A DNA stretch of 64,000 bases from the NCBI GenBank assembly GCA_025094145.1, contig JALLLS010000090.1, positions 1 to 64,000 of the forward strand, read 5' to 3'. The translations under genes and the position numbers were made by a program. Position 1 is the first letter of the stretch, and each line of letters opens with the position of its first letter. Origin of the DNA: Spinellus fusiger (lineage: Eukaryota > Mucoromycota > Mucoromycetes > Mucorales > Phycomycetaceae). A model generated the notes under the pieces. The model saw only the letters and a program-made list of their open reading frames with translations. It did not search any database and was not told where the DNA came from. Shown here piece by piece: positions 54,506-64,000 of this stretch.

Positions 54506-56383
54506 ATGTCGAAATATGGATCATCCCATACACACAATTTTGTATCTGATTGGTCTCAAAACACCTCATCTCTTAGGTAATTAACGACTATTCATTAAAT
54601 AATAGTTAATATGACGTGTTGGATTTTCATAATGAAAAAAACACTTGAGGATTATTCTTTATTCATATTTATTTTATTGATAGGTCTTTTACTCTTAAAA
54701 ATCGCCAGCAGCCCATTTATACTCGTGTGAGCACTAGTAATGAAAGAGGTAAAGTTCTTTTGTAAAACTTAACAATGTTACTCACTCTGTACTTTAGACC
54801 GTCGGACTCTTGACCCACCGCCCATTATTCAGGTCAGACTACAGGGTGGTACACTACAAGAAACTCAGTAAGTAATATCTTATGAAACAATACATTTACT
54901 TACTATCAATTTATAGAACTCTCTTACAAAGCCCAAGTTTGTTCATGTGTGCAAATCTTACACACTCGGAGGACAATAACGAAGTATATACACCCAATCA
55001 TAATGCTTTATCCGGCCAGGCTGTCTCATCTTTGTACAAGCTCAAGGATATTGATAACAACGGTATGCATTCATTTCAGTTGTACATATCTCTCTTTCAA
55101 TGTACCTAATAAGTTTAAAATACTTTATCAGATGGTGGGTTCTTTATTTTTGGGGATCTATCAGTTAAAGTCGAAGGGAGATATCGGTTAAAATTCACTT
55201 TATTTGAAATTACAAAGTAAGCTGTCTGAGCCAAATGAATCAAACATTGTGTAATTTGAACTGATAAATATTTCCATTTGTTTCTAGTGCTGGAGCAGTA
55301 GCTGGTCAAGTGATATTTTCAAATCCTTTTGTGGTTCATTCTACTCGAACATTTCCTGGTGTGTTAGACTCGACTTTTCTTTCTCGTACTTTTTCTGATC
55401 AAGGAGCTCGTATTCGTATTCGAAAAGAACAAAGAACTCAAGTGTATGTACACCATAATCTAGTATATCAATCATAATTTTACTCATCTAATATACCTTA
55501 CTCTATCAGTTTAGGACTGCGTAAAAGAGATTACCCTGTCGATTTAAAGCGGGTAGAAACTTCCAAAGTGCAGGATGATTCATTTCCTGTTAGCGATTCC
55601 AACTCCATCCTCTTACACAGTAATCCACATGCAGCTGCATCTACATCAGATCCAAGCCCTGATTTTGACTTAGATACTTCACGTAAACGTCTACATATTT
55701 CTAAAGATACCGCCATAGCTACTATACCAACACACGTCAAGAGTCTCGCTTATTCTGTCACCGTAACTTCTTCCCCATTCACACCAGTTGCATCTCAAAG
55801 TCACATTGTAGAAAATGATCCGTCTAACACCAAAATTTCTCAGAAACACACAATTTTTCATGGAAGACGTGCGAGTTCAAGTAGCAGCAGTGGAACTGAA
55901 AGTATATGTAGTGAAAAAAGCTTTGCTCCTATTTACGTAGCTTTCCATCCATCAAAACCAATAAGTTATGAGTCATATTACCCGACACCTACGATCTCTC
56001 CTTCACCACAACCGTGTGATTATCATAAACTATCAAAAGAGAAACAGCTGATCTCTCCTAAAAACACACCTTGCCAATCAATACAGAATGTAAACCCTAC
56101 CCCAGAAACATCTGCTTTATTTTCACCACTGTCTTTGTATAAAAATACACAGAAAACCGTCAATGAAACATTTATTCGACTACCACCACTACGATATATG
56201 ATAGATCAGTCTTCACTACATTTTCCATCTCTAAACACCCGAGAGGATACACAGAAATTAAATCCTACCAATACTATGCCACATTCCATCAATGCTTTAA
56301 AGAACATACATAATCCACAGCCAGTCGATCCAACGTATCACACATACCCAACTATATATACTACACCTTCATTTGCTTTATAA
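54506..56383 (+). CDS. Velvet-domain transcription regulator (488 aa)
   Basis: Exons 54506-54576, 54684-54748, 54798-54867, 54917-55062, 55132-55216, 55288-55443, 55510-56383; introns 49-107 nt, phases consistent. The velvet fold (about residues 24-200) shows [79 protein letters not shown] and RIRIRKE. Velvet proteins are fungal DNA-binding and dimerising regulators of development and secondary metabolism (VeA, VelB, VosA). The domain begins within 25 residues of the start, and the Ser/Pro-rich tail of ~290 residues is probably disordered, closer in plan to VosA/VelC than to VeA. No nuclear signal was assigned. The exact subclass is uncertain. Confidence 0.9.
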
Positions 56384-58265
56384 ATGTACTATGCCAAGCC
56401 CATCAATTTATCGCTTTTTTTCTTTATTAAAAGCTTACTAATACGTTGTATATTTTTTTTTAAAACTATATATTTTTATCCATATATTTGTTTCATAGTG
56501 TTAAATTCTATACACAGATATCATTTTAAGTGTCTATATTATGCTTTCTTTTTCTTTTTTCAATTGTTTAGAAACTATATAAAAACGTGTTTAACATATT
56601 ATAAATGGAATACTGATCTGGTCCTAAGGTAGTAAGAATAGGTTACTATGAACTTTAACAACCGATTATAAATAAATAGTTAGCTAACTACATATTAATC
56701 TTCGACGGGAATTGATAAAGAATTGTTTGGTTTATTGTGTCATTCTTAACCTGGATTATTAATCCATTCTTTTAGGCGTCTGATTGTAAAAAGGAAACAA
56801 ATGACGGATGTAGGATAATAAATAATTGCCCATGTTGATCTTGAGTAGAGGTTTGTCTTTACTTCTCTATTGTGAAATCATAATTTATTAAGCTTATAGA
56901 CAACAAATACACTTGATCTTTATCTCTTTCTCTTTAATAATAAAATTGCCTTAGCGAATATTGTATTTATTTTATTTGAATCTTGAATCAGTTAGATAAA
57001 AAAAAATAGCTTTGATTTGGAGGTTGTACTAATTTTTGAACTGCAGATCTTCACGCGTCCATAGTACTTTTAATGGTCAGTAAGGTGTATAAAAGAAAAT
57101 TTGGGCTATTAATGCTATATATATTCTATTTAAACTTCAAATTATAAAAATCACACTATAAAGTATAGTTTATACATTATACTATATCTAATAATAAGTG
57201 TAAACATTTATAGATGTGTAATTCACGATTCGCGTTATTACAGAGGTGGAATTACGGGAAAACGTTTTCTAATAATGAAAAATTGTTTAGACACAAATGA
57301 TGAATGGATAGTTTCCGAACGCACACAATAACCAAATTAATATATGATTGGCCTATAATATCTCATGCCACATATCCAAAGATATTGAACTTATATATAG
57401 AGTAATTTACAGCATTCTGCATTGAAATATCATAAAAGTATTTTTCTCCGTTTCAAGAAAAGACTTTAAGTGCAGCTTCCCTCTTTCTCTTTTCTGATCT
57501 ATTAACAGTCGGAATTCCCTTGTCATTAACATGATTTCAGTAACTTGGTAGCTATTTTTTATTTGAAAATAGCTTGATACTAGACCATATTAAAAAAGAA
57601 ATAAGAGTATACTACGCTATAGAAAGCGGAAAAAAGGCAATGTCATTTTGGAATACATGTACTTTGAAACCTACTTTTACTATTTTATTTGGTTATAAGA
57701 AATTCTTATTTATGGTTTCGTATTACAAAGTATGTTTTAAAGACATGGAAATTCTATTCTTCCTACAAGTTATACAAATCTAGACATGAATACTATTGAT
57801 TTAATAGAAAGTATATTAGAAGATACTTCACTGGACATAGATCATTGTAATTGTTTATTTATCTAATAAGCAATTTATTATTTTCATTATCATGAGTCAG
57901 CATATATAGCAAAGTGATAACTGTGCTTTTATCTAAGCTGTCAGAATATCATACCAATTCAAGGCAAATAGGGGCTATTCTATAGTTTATTGAACAGTGA
58001 GGTAGATTTTATTCTGTACACTTGGTGGCAAATAAAAGTCTTAACCGAGGGTACATAGTCTTTGTAACATAGAATTAAATAGCTTTGGGGAATACATTAA
58101 AAATACTAATTTATAGCTGTGTACCAACAGCTAACAATTCTTTGATAAATAAAATTAATAAGATCCTTTTAGTTAAACTTAGTTGATTTATGAAAATAAG
58201 AAGAAATATTTATGCATTATGAATTGTATGTGTGTATTTTTGTGATTTTGCTTGTTTGTTTTTAT
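56384..58265. other. Intergenic, AT-rich
   Basis: The 3' flank of the velvet gene (T-rich to 56580), then 1.6 kb without recognised genes. Short open frames at 56384-56632 and 57574-57783 are hydrophobic and AT-driven. Confidence 0.5.
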
Positions 58266-58321
58266 GTGTCCAGATGTGTCCATATGTGTCCAGATGTGTC
58301 CATATGTGTCCATATGTGTTT
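58266..58321. repeat. 11-bp TGTGTCCAKAT minisatellite
   Basis: Five units alternating GTGTCCAGAT and GTGTCCATAT before the Plavaka miniature. Confidence 0.85.
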
Positions 58322-58552
58322 ATCTGTATATTATATATGCTATGATATTTTTTTTATTATTTCTTTATAGCAGTAACATGTCCCTTGGGTATTATTTTTT
58401 TCTATTCTTATGATAAACTTTATACCCATACTGACTATTGATCTAAATAGTGAATTAATACTGAGTCTAATTTGGCTTTTATTACGAAAGAATTACTTCA
58501 CTCGGGCCCAACGAATAAAAAAGTCTCGAAAAATGATCATTAACATTAAGTA

Positions 58553-59794
58553 CACACCAGGAGATTTTTGGGATATAAAAAGAAATATTCTGAGGATAAA
58601 ATCCAAATCTTTTTATGATTGGCTAATGTGTTTGAAAATACCTTTTTGTTGTCCAGATGGTCGATTTCAAACTCTGCCTGCCTATCAGAACAAAGATAAT
58701 TGACTTTGCAATTGAAAAGTATAGAATTGGCTGTAAAGACAAGACATAGAACAAGAATCATCCCAAAATTACAACTCAGTCACTGCATTTATTGTTTAAC
58801 ATAATGTGTTATCTATAAGTCCACAATATTTGCAGTATAGCACTGCTTAAGAAAGATTTATTACAGAACTTATAGAGTTAACTCTAGTGATTATTGTCTA
58901 TAAAATAGAACCAATGTCAGTTATATTAACAAATGTATAGCCATTTACTGAATCTATATCCATAATCACTTCAGTAACTATATTATTGTAACTGGTATTA
59001 ACGGTGGTGCTTAATGAGAACTAAGTATTGTTTCTAATACTGTCCTTTAGGTCCAAGGCAAATAGTGTTAATTGTTTGACTTGTGAATTTTGACTTGTGA
59101 ATTTTATGTGGAGGCTAGTGTATACGTCACCAGAATAAAGAAAGAAAAATTATTATTTGTTTTGATATTCCCTTCCTTTTGTTATTTCCCACACTGCATA
59201 TATAACATGATACTTAAGTATTCGTCAAGATGAACATAACTAAGCAAGGTAATGTGCCATTATTAACAAAGAGAAACAATAGAAGGAGGTGATAGATAAT
59301 ACCAAAGACTAGTCTAGTGATGAAAAGGTAAGCAGTGTCTTCATCTAGGCTTGAGCTCATTGTAATCCACAAGACACTCATTGTATTGTTATTAAGCAGA
59401 GGCTCTCAAGTCAGTCTTAGGGGGTCTTCTACAAGGTCAATAATGTCTAGGGTATACTCCTGAGCATATTTATCTATCTCCCAAGGATAAAGCACAAAGC
59501 TTCTAGGGTGTGGATTCTATTGCTATGAGGGAATGCACTTGGGCAGTAGCTATAGTCATAATATAGTATTAGCTACATTATTATTGGCCACATTATTATG
59601 ATAAACAATTTTATCCATAAACAATATATTTTACTGATAATACAATTTGATATTAAGGTATCCACAAAAGAAAATATTATTTTTGATATCCACAAACCTT
59701 TTGTTTTAAATGAAGCTTCATAAAAGGCAAGAAATTTTCGGTTTTAAAGGGCGAAGATATCATCGCTTAAAGGCCAGAAAAATCTCCTGGTGTG
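58553..59794 (+). mobile_element. Plavaka-type miniature (1242 bp)
   Basis: Ends CACACCAGGAGATTTTT and its inverse, flanked by TA (58551-58552, 59795-59796). The left ~350 bp match 20219-20600 and the right ~730 bp match 23420-24327 of the long element in the same order; the transposase gene is missing. The termini differ from the long copy at two positions, but both ends changed together (CCAGGAGAT), so the two ends remain complementary. Confidence 0.88.
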
Positions 59795-59796
59795 TA

Positions 59797-60832
59797 GATT
59801 ATATTTATTTACTTTAAAGTTTCTTAATCAATAAATAACAGAATTTAATGTGAATTTTCTTAAACATGTGAAAGTCAAGATATTAATAGACATTTTAATA
59901 GCTTAGTACTTAGTGCGCCGTTACTGGTATTTTAAAGCTACTTATAAACTCTATTTACAGTAAATAAAAAGAGACAAACATGGTATCAGTATTGTTTCTA
60001 TTCTATTCTAAGTCAAGTGTGGCTTTTTTTTTTACAATAGCGTATCTGCCCAGGTCTTTGACTTAAGAATTTTTTACTTATTTTTTACTAATCTTTACCC
60101 ATACATATGAAGATCCTAGTAAATAATACATTTAAAAAACAATTGAAAATTAAGAAATAAAAGAAAATTTCTATAGAACAGTAAGACCTTTCTATTAACA
60201 AAATTATTGATCTCTAAAGCTTCCTGCATTATTTTTCTTTTATTGTTTATAACTATTAGTTAAACATTGGGGCTGGTGTTATAGATACTATGGCTGTAGT
60301 CTCAGCATTATTTGGCTTTTGATAATCTAATTTTATACTTCTAATCGCTAAAGCAAAATGTTTATCTTTCCGGTGTAATTTATTTTTTGGCTGACACTAA
60401 TCTCTTTCGGAAGTATTATTTAATGCACACATCCCATATCATATCTATCCTCACAAGATTTTTTCATGCCCTATACCACTATTTACTTTTTTTCCCGATC
60501 TAATTTTCTTTTTACAAATATCAACAAATATCTTATAAGGCGATTGGGAAAAATAGCCGACTTTGAACAAAGGTTTCTTTTCTTTTCTTTTTTCTTTTAT
60601 GTCTTCATACCTAATCATTTTATCTTTATCTTGATACATTCTCATGTAATATTTAGGTATAGAAATTGAATTTTCAATAGAAGAATAGACTATTGTTTTA
60701 TATATCAAAGAGAGTTCAGAGTCTATGCCTAAAGATTAAATGGGTATATATCAAGATAAAGATAAAAAGATAAAATAAAAAAGAAATATGTGTTCAGAAA
60801 GATCTATTGCTTTATGTATGTCTTATTTGATA
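59797..60832. other. Intergenic, AT-rich
   Basis: No gene recognised; T-rich runs near 60025 and 60575-60600 account for open frames at 60451-60708. Confidence 0.5.
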
Positions 60833-61129
60833 CAGTATCTGGTGTAAACACTATAATTCTTTTCATTTTCCGATATAATTCTTGTTTGGGGAAATATTTA
60901 TTACTTGTAATAAAAATACACATTAAACACACATTAGAGATTTCATAATTGGATGAAGTATAAAGAAGGTCAAAAGGATATTATATACAGATTTATTGGG
61001 TGGAAACCCTTAGTATTTGGTGTTTCCACCCTTGACTTCCATCACAGCTCTACATCTTCAATGCATGCTGGCAACGAGGTTGTTGGTAACTTCTTTGAAG
61101 ATCTTGTCTCATTCTTGGACCAGGAGAGC

Positions 61130-62167
61130 CTTCAGATCCTAGAGGGTTTTTGCTGGGGTCATCCTCTTCCGAACTGCTCTGTCCAGTTCCTCCTAAAGAT
61201 GCTCAATTGGGTTCAGGTCAGGGCTTTGAGAGGGCCACCCCTCCATAGTGACTATGCCTCTCTCATCCTTCCATTTCCTAGTCTCCTTACTAGTATGGCA
61301 ACTGGCATTGTCCTTTTGAAGAACATAGCCTACCACTGGGTTCAATGTGGAAAGACGAGCCAGCTCGGGGCAATAGGCCTTTTCTAAAATACTAGTGTAT
61401 TTGGCACTGTTGAGGGATCCCCCTACCGTAACAAGTCTACCAACACCAACACCATCACCAACACCATCACCATCACCATCACCAACACCATCACCATCAC
61501 CAACACCATCACCATCACCATCACCATCACCATCACCATCACCAGAGAAAAAATTCCACGCCATCACCCCAACACCACCAGACTTCATGGTGGGCTTCAC
61601 ATTCTTTAAGAACAGTCCTATATTCTTTCATTGTACTACTCTTGTACGGCTTTTGGTCCTCATCAATTGATGCCTTGACTCATCAAGCCAGATAAAAGTT
61701 TTCCAGTCTTATGTCCAGTGAAGGTAGACTTTAGTTTAAGCAAGCCTCAACTTCTTGTGATTAGTAGTGAGAGAAGATTTTATTATTATCCTGAAGGAAG
61801 ATAGGCCAATCTTCTTTATTATTTTCTGAAATGTCGTCATGGACCCTTGAGTGGCTATTCTCTAGTGAAGCTCCTTCATGCTCTGGAAGGAGTCTCTTGC
61901 CACTTTGCGAGAAACTTCTCTCTCGTCCCTCTAACTAAGAATCAATCTGCTCCTAAAGCTCTTTCCTACTTTGAAACAGCCAGTTTCCTTGTATTTTTCT
62001 ATGATGAGGCTGAAAGTGGGAATATTGATACCAAACATGACTCCAATATCCACTTGTCTAGTGCCATTTACAGTGGCCTCCTGAACAATGAGTTGACGAT
62101 TAAAGTCGTCGATATTCTTCTTTCTGTTTCCAATAGTCTTGGTGGATTGTTCGGTAGTTTTAGACAT
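61130..62167 (-). pseudogene. Tc1 transposase with a GDGDGD microsatellite expansion
   Basis: The start (MSKTTEQ, 62165-62167) leads a Pro/Lys-rich N-terminus with a helix-turn-helix (DFNRQLIVQEATVNGTRQVD) to about 61935. After broken frames, 61600-61193 carries MAWNFFSGDGDG, a run of about 35 Gly/Asp/Val residues, then VLQKDNASCH (second catalytic Asp) and SPDLNPIEHL with the catalytic Glu, 35 residues apart by my count. The next codon is TAG where Trp is usual (EHLW). The repeat lies between the first and second catalytic residues. Confidence 0.8.
61438..61545. repeat. (CATCAC/CAACAC)n microsatellite inside transposase
   Basis: Runs of CATCAC and CAACAC triplets over about 105 bp. On the minus strand it stays in frame and reads as Gly-Asp and Gly-Val repeats between SG and RLVTVGG. 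Confidence 0.9.
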
Positions 62168-62278
62168 AATGGATGTTATAGTGGAAAAAGAAGAAATGAG
62201 GAATAAGCAAAAAAAAATTGTTTTGAGCAAAATAAAGGTCGGAAAATGAGGAGCTTATAGAGTTTACACTGGACACTG

Positions 62279-62476
62279 TATTATTAAATTTTCATAAAGT
62301 ACATCATAAAAAATACATAACTGGTATATGACTCCCACTAAATAAAATGTGAATATGTGTACTCTAAAGCTCCGAAATAATAGGTCACGTTTCTTCAGAA
62401 AGTCATACATTTATCTTATCTATTGAATTAACTTTATTATTGGATCTGTATCACATGACTCCTTCAAGTATTGTTT
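62279..62476. other. Intergenic gap
   Basis: About 200 bp between the Tc1 element and the inverted-repeat region; nothing recognised. Confidence 0.4.
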
Positions 62477-63340
62477 TTTTCTAAATGATTTGTGCATCTG
62501 ATTTATATTTTTGTGTCCCGAAAGTATTTTTTGTGTATTCAATTTCCAGGTTTCCATATAGTATGAAATAATAGAAAGTGTGAGTAATGTCCGCCCTCTT
62601 TGACAGTACTTTGAGGCAAGATGAAGAGAAATAAAACATCCCTGAACATTAAAACCTTACGTTCAGGGAAAAACATTCACAACCCCTCGATATTCATAGC
62701 TATATAAACCATGCTCTTTTCTTATGAATAAATCATCGAAGTTTGCAAACAGTAACTGTGTATCGTTCGTAGAAGCAAAGGCTGTCTAGATATCATGCAA
62801 GTCTGATTTTGTTTACTAAGATACTCTTTTCTATTGTGTTACTTTCCACTACTGTTGCTCTGTTTCTTTGGTTAGTCCAATCCGTTACAAGCATTCTACC
62901 CTATTTGGTCGTATCACTCTTTGGCCAAGAATCTCTATTGTTCGGTTCGTTCTGAAGGACCACCTACCATAGTACATCCCCAAGCGTACTTTCAAGTGGT
63001 TATATACTGTGTCTGTAGCAACCTTATTCTGAGACCTACAAGCCTCCTACGATCATGCATTGCCCAAAATTACAAAAGGCTACAGCTTCACTGTCTTTTT
63101 TTCAATAACTTTTGATAAATGCTTAGTCACTGATATAGAGATCAATTTTTATAAATAATAATAATAATTATATCTCTATATCAATGACTAAGCATTTATC
63201 AAAAGTTATTGAAAAAAAAGACAGTGAAGCTGTATAGCCTTTCTATTATTTCATACTTTATGGAAACCTGGAAATTGAATACACAAAAAATACTTTCGGG
63301 ACACAAAAATATAAATCAGATGCGCAAATCATTTAGAAAA
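62477..63340. repeat. 864-bp region bounded by 102-bp inverted repeats
   Basis: 62477-62578 is repeated in reverse complement at 63239-63340 with two or three mismatches (TTTCGGGACACAAAAATATA, AACCTGGAAATTGAATACAC). The interior (62580-63075) is less AT-rich and has a TATATAAACC box near 62701, AATAAAT near 62727 and no long frame; it resembles an LTR-type promoter/poly-A unit, but no repeat partner was found. Could be a non-autonomous element or the flanks of one. Confidence 0.6.
63077..63240. repeat. Long hairpin palindrome (arms ~66 bp)
   Basis: 63077-63142 pairs with 63172-63240 with few mismatches around a 29-bp AT loop. Arm sequence includes AACTTTTGATAAATGCTTAG. The right arm ends exactly where the 102-bp inverted repeat begins, so the hairpin probably inserted at, or is part of, that element. 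Confidence 0.85.
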
Positions 63341-63382
63341 AGAAAAATTCCTATTCCTTCATATTGTTTTAGCTTAAACATA

Positions 63383-64000
63383 CACCTTTTTCGGAAAGTA
63401 TTCGCACAACCTCAGAAAAAAATCACACACTTTCATAAAAAAATTCGCACACTTTTCGAAATACTATTTTTTTTCAACAATGAGCTTACAAATCTACTAT
63501 GAAGATGGACAGGGAAATACTATCGATGAATCGGGTAATGGGCCCATATTGATGGATGTAGATAAAGAATCTTTTCCTCTTCAAAACATCGTAGACTACA
63601 GTACTTACTTGGACTTAAAACCACCCGAGAAGCCTCAGCCAAAACCCAAGGCCACCAAAAAGGATACAACTTCTACTCCAGCACCTGTGTCTTACTACAA
63701 GAAACATGGTGATGGTGTTAAAGGTCACTTTTTTCCATCTGGTTTATGAACTAGATATGACTGCAGGTAAAGCAGCTAAGCAGTTGAGTATTGCTCGTCG
63801 AACCGCATACGACTGGCTTGAAAGAGGTCAGGAACAAATCATGCAAAATATGAACAGAGATCTCAAAGTTGAGCCAGTAGAAACCCCAAAAATGGGCCGA
63901 CCAGCATTATTAAATGAAGACCATAAGAAACATCTTTCTGAAAATTCTTTTTTTTATTACCCCTCTGCAACGTTAGATCAAGCAATGGACAGTCTTATTG
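63383..64000 (+). mobile_element. Tc1/mariner family 2 relative, left part
   Basis: A probable left end TA-CACCTTTTTCGGAAAGTATT lies at 63381, followed by several TTCGCACA/TCACACA motifs like those beside the termini of 10531-12123. The element continues past the window end. Confidence 0.6.
63480..64000 (+). pseudogene. DD34E-type transposase N-terminal part, one frameshift
   Basis: Starts at ATG 63480 and shares EDGQGN, an acidic stretch and YLDLKPPEKP with the transposases at 46780 and 11984, though the rest is clearly diverged. The frame closes at 63749. The next frame continues with FHLVYELDMTAGKAAKQLSI, a helix-turn-helix, then MGRPALLNEDHKKHL to the window end. A single-base change near 63718-63725 explains the break; a sequencing error cannot be excluded. 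The catalytic domain lies outside the window. Confidence 0.75.

Larger units (their letters stand above)
60833..62278 (-). mobile_element. Tc1-like element, family 3
   Basis: 1446 bp between TA dinucleotides (60831-60832, 62279-62280). Inverted ends CAGTATCTGGTGTAAACACT versus CAGTGTCCAGTGTAAACTCT. Encodes a decayed Tc1 transposase on the minus strand. The fragment at 45174-45430 belongs to the same family. Confidence 0.85.

Noticed and set aside
62580..62880. Solo LTR
   Set aside because: TATA- and poly-A-like signals are present, but no second copy, TG...CA boundaries or target duplication could be fixed, and the region lies inside an inverted-repeat unit.

Overview
The window looks like nuclear DNA of an early-diverging fungus, most likely Mucoromycota (Mucorales-like). 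It is AT-rich, and its genes are split by many short GT-AG introns, mostly 33-130 nt. Fungal-type genes (TYR1, a velvet regulator, a fungal ADAM protease, SPS19-type reductase, CwfJ/DRN1) are mixed with Tc1/mariner, Plavaka, LINE, Helitron and Fanzor-type sequence. The lineage is inferred from gene content only. No rRNA, CRISPR or standalone tRNA gene was seen.

Layout. 1-7214: a C-terminal gene fragment, then a 1788-bp inverted duplication (arms 1388-3175 and 5427-7214, apparently identical) carrying two divergent copies of a small secreted-protein gene. 8226-12123: nested transposons (a Plavaka derivative interrupted by a Tc1-like element and a tRNA-derived SINE, with a second mariner-type element at its edge). 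12386-13305: a third, diverged copy of the secreted-protein gene. 15347-19924: prephenate dehydrogenase (11 exons) and a single-exon GT4 glycosyltransferase. 20219-25372: a 4.1-kb Plavaka element with terminal repeats, then a Plavaka end remnant and a small TA-flanked element. 25999-39444: a compact gene block holding ADAM metalloprotease, TMEM242-like protein, SF3B3/RSE1 (8 exons), CWF19L1/DRN1 (8 exons) and peroxisomal 2,4-dienoyl-CoA reductase (11 exons including two of 9 nt). 41724-48209: repeat-rich stretch with a Fanzor relic, a broken LINE, Tc1 remnants and a second mariner copy. 50110-50600: relic of a Helitron/PIF1 helicase. 54506-56383: velvet-domain regulator. 58553-64000: Plavaka miniature, a Tc1 element with a microsatellite inside its transposase, a long hairpin, and the start of another mariner-type element that runs off the window.

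Exon structures were joined by hand from GT-AG (once GC-AG) sites. In every case reading phase was preserved across all exons and the product matched the expected family length. SF3B3 and CWF19L1, both spliceosome-linked, are transcribed head to head from a ~420-bp interval. Several inactivating changes in the mobile elements are C-to-T at CpA (TGG to TAG, CAA/CAG to TAA/TAG), a pattern resembling repeat-induced mutation.
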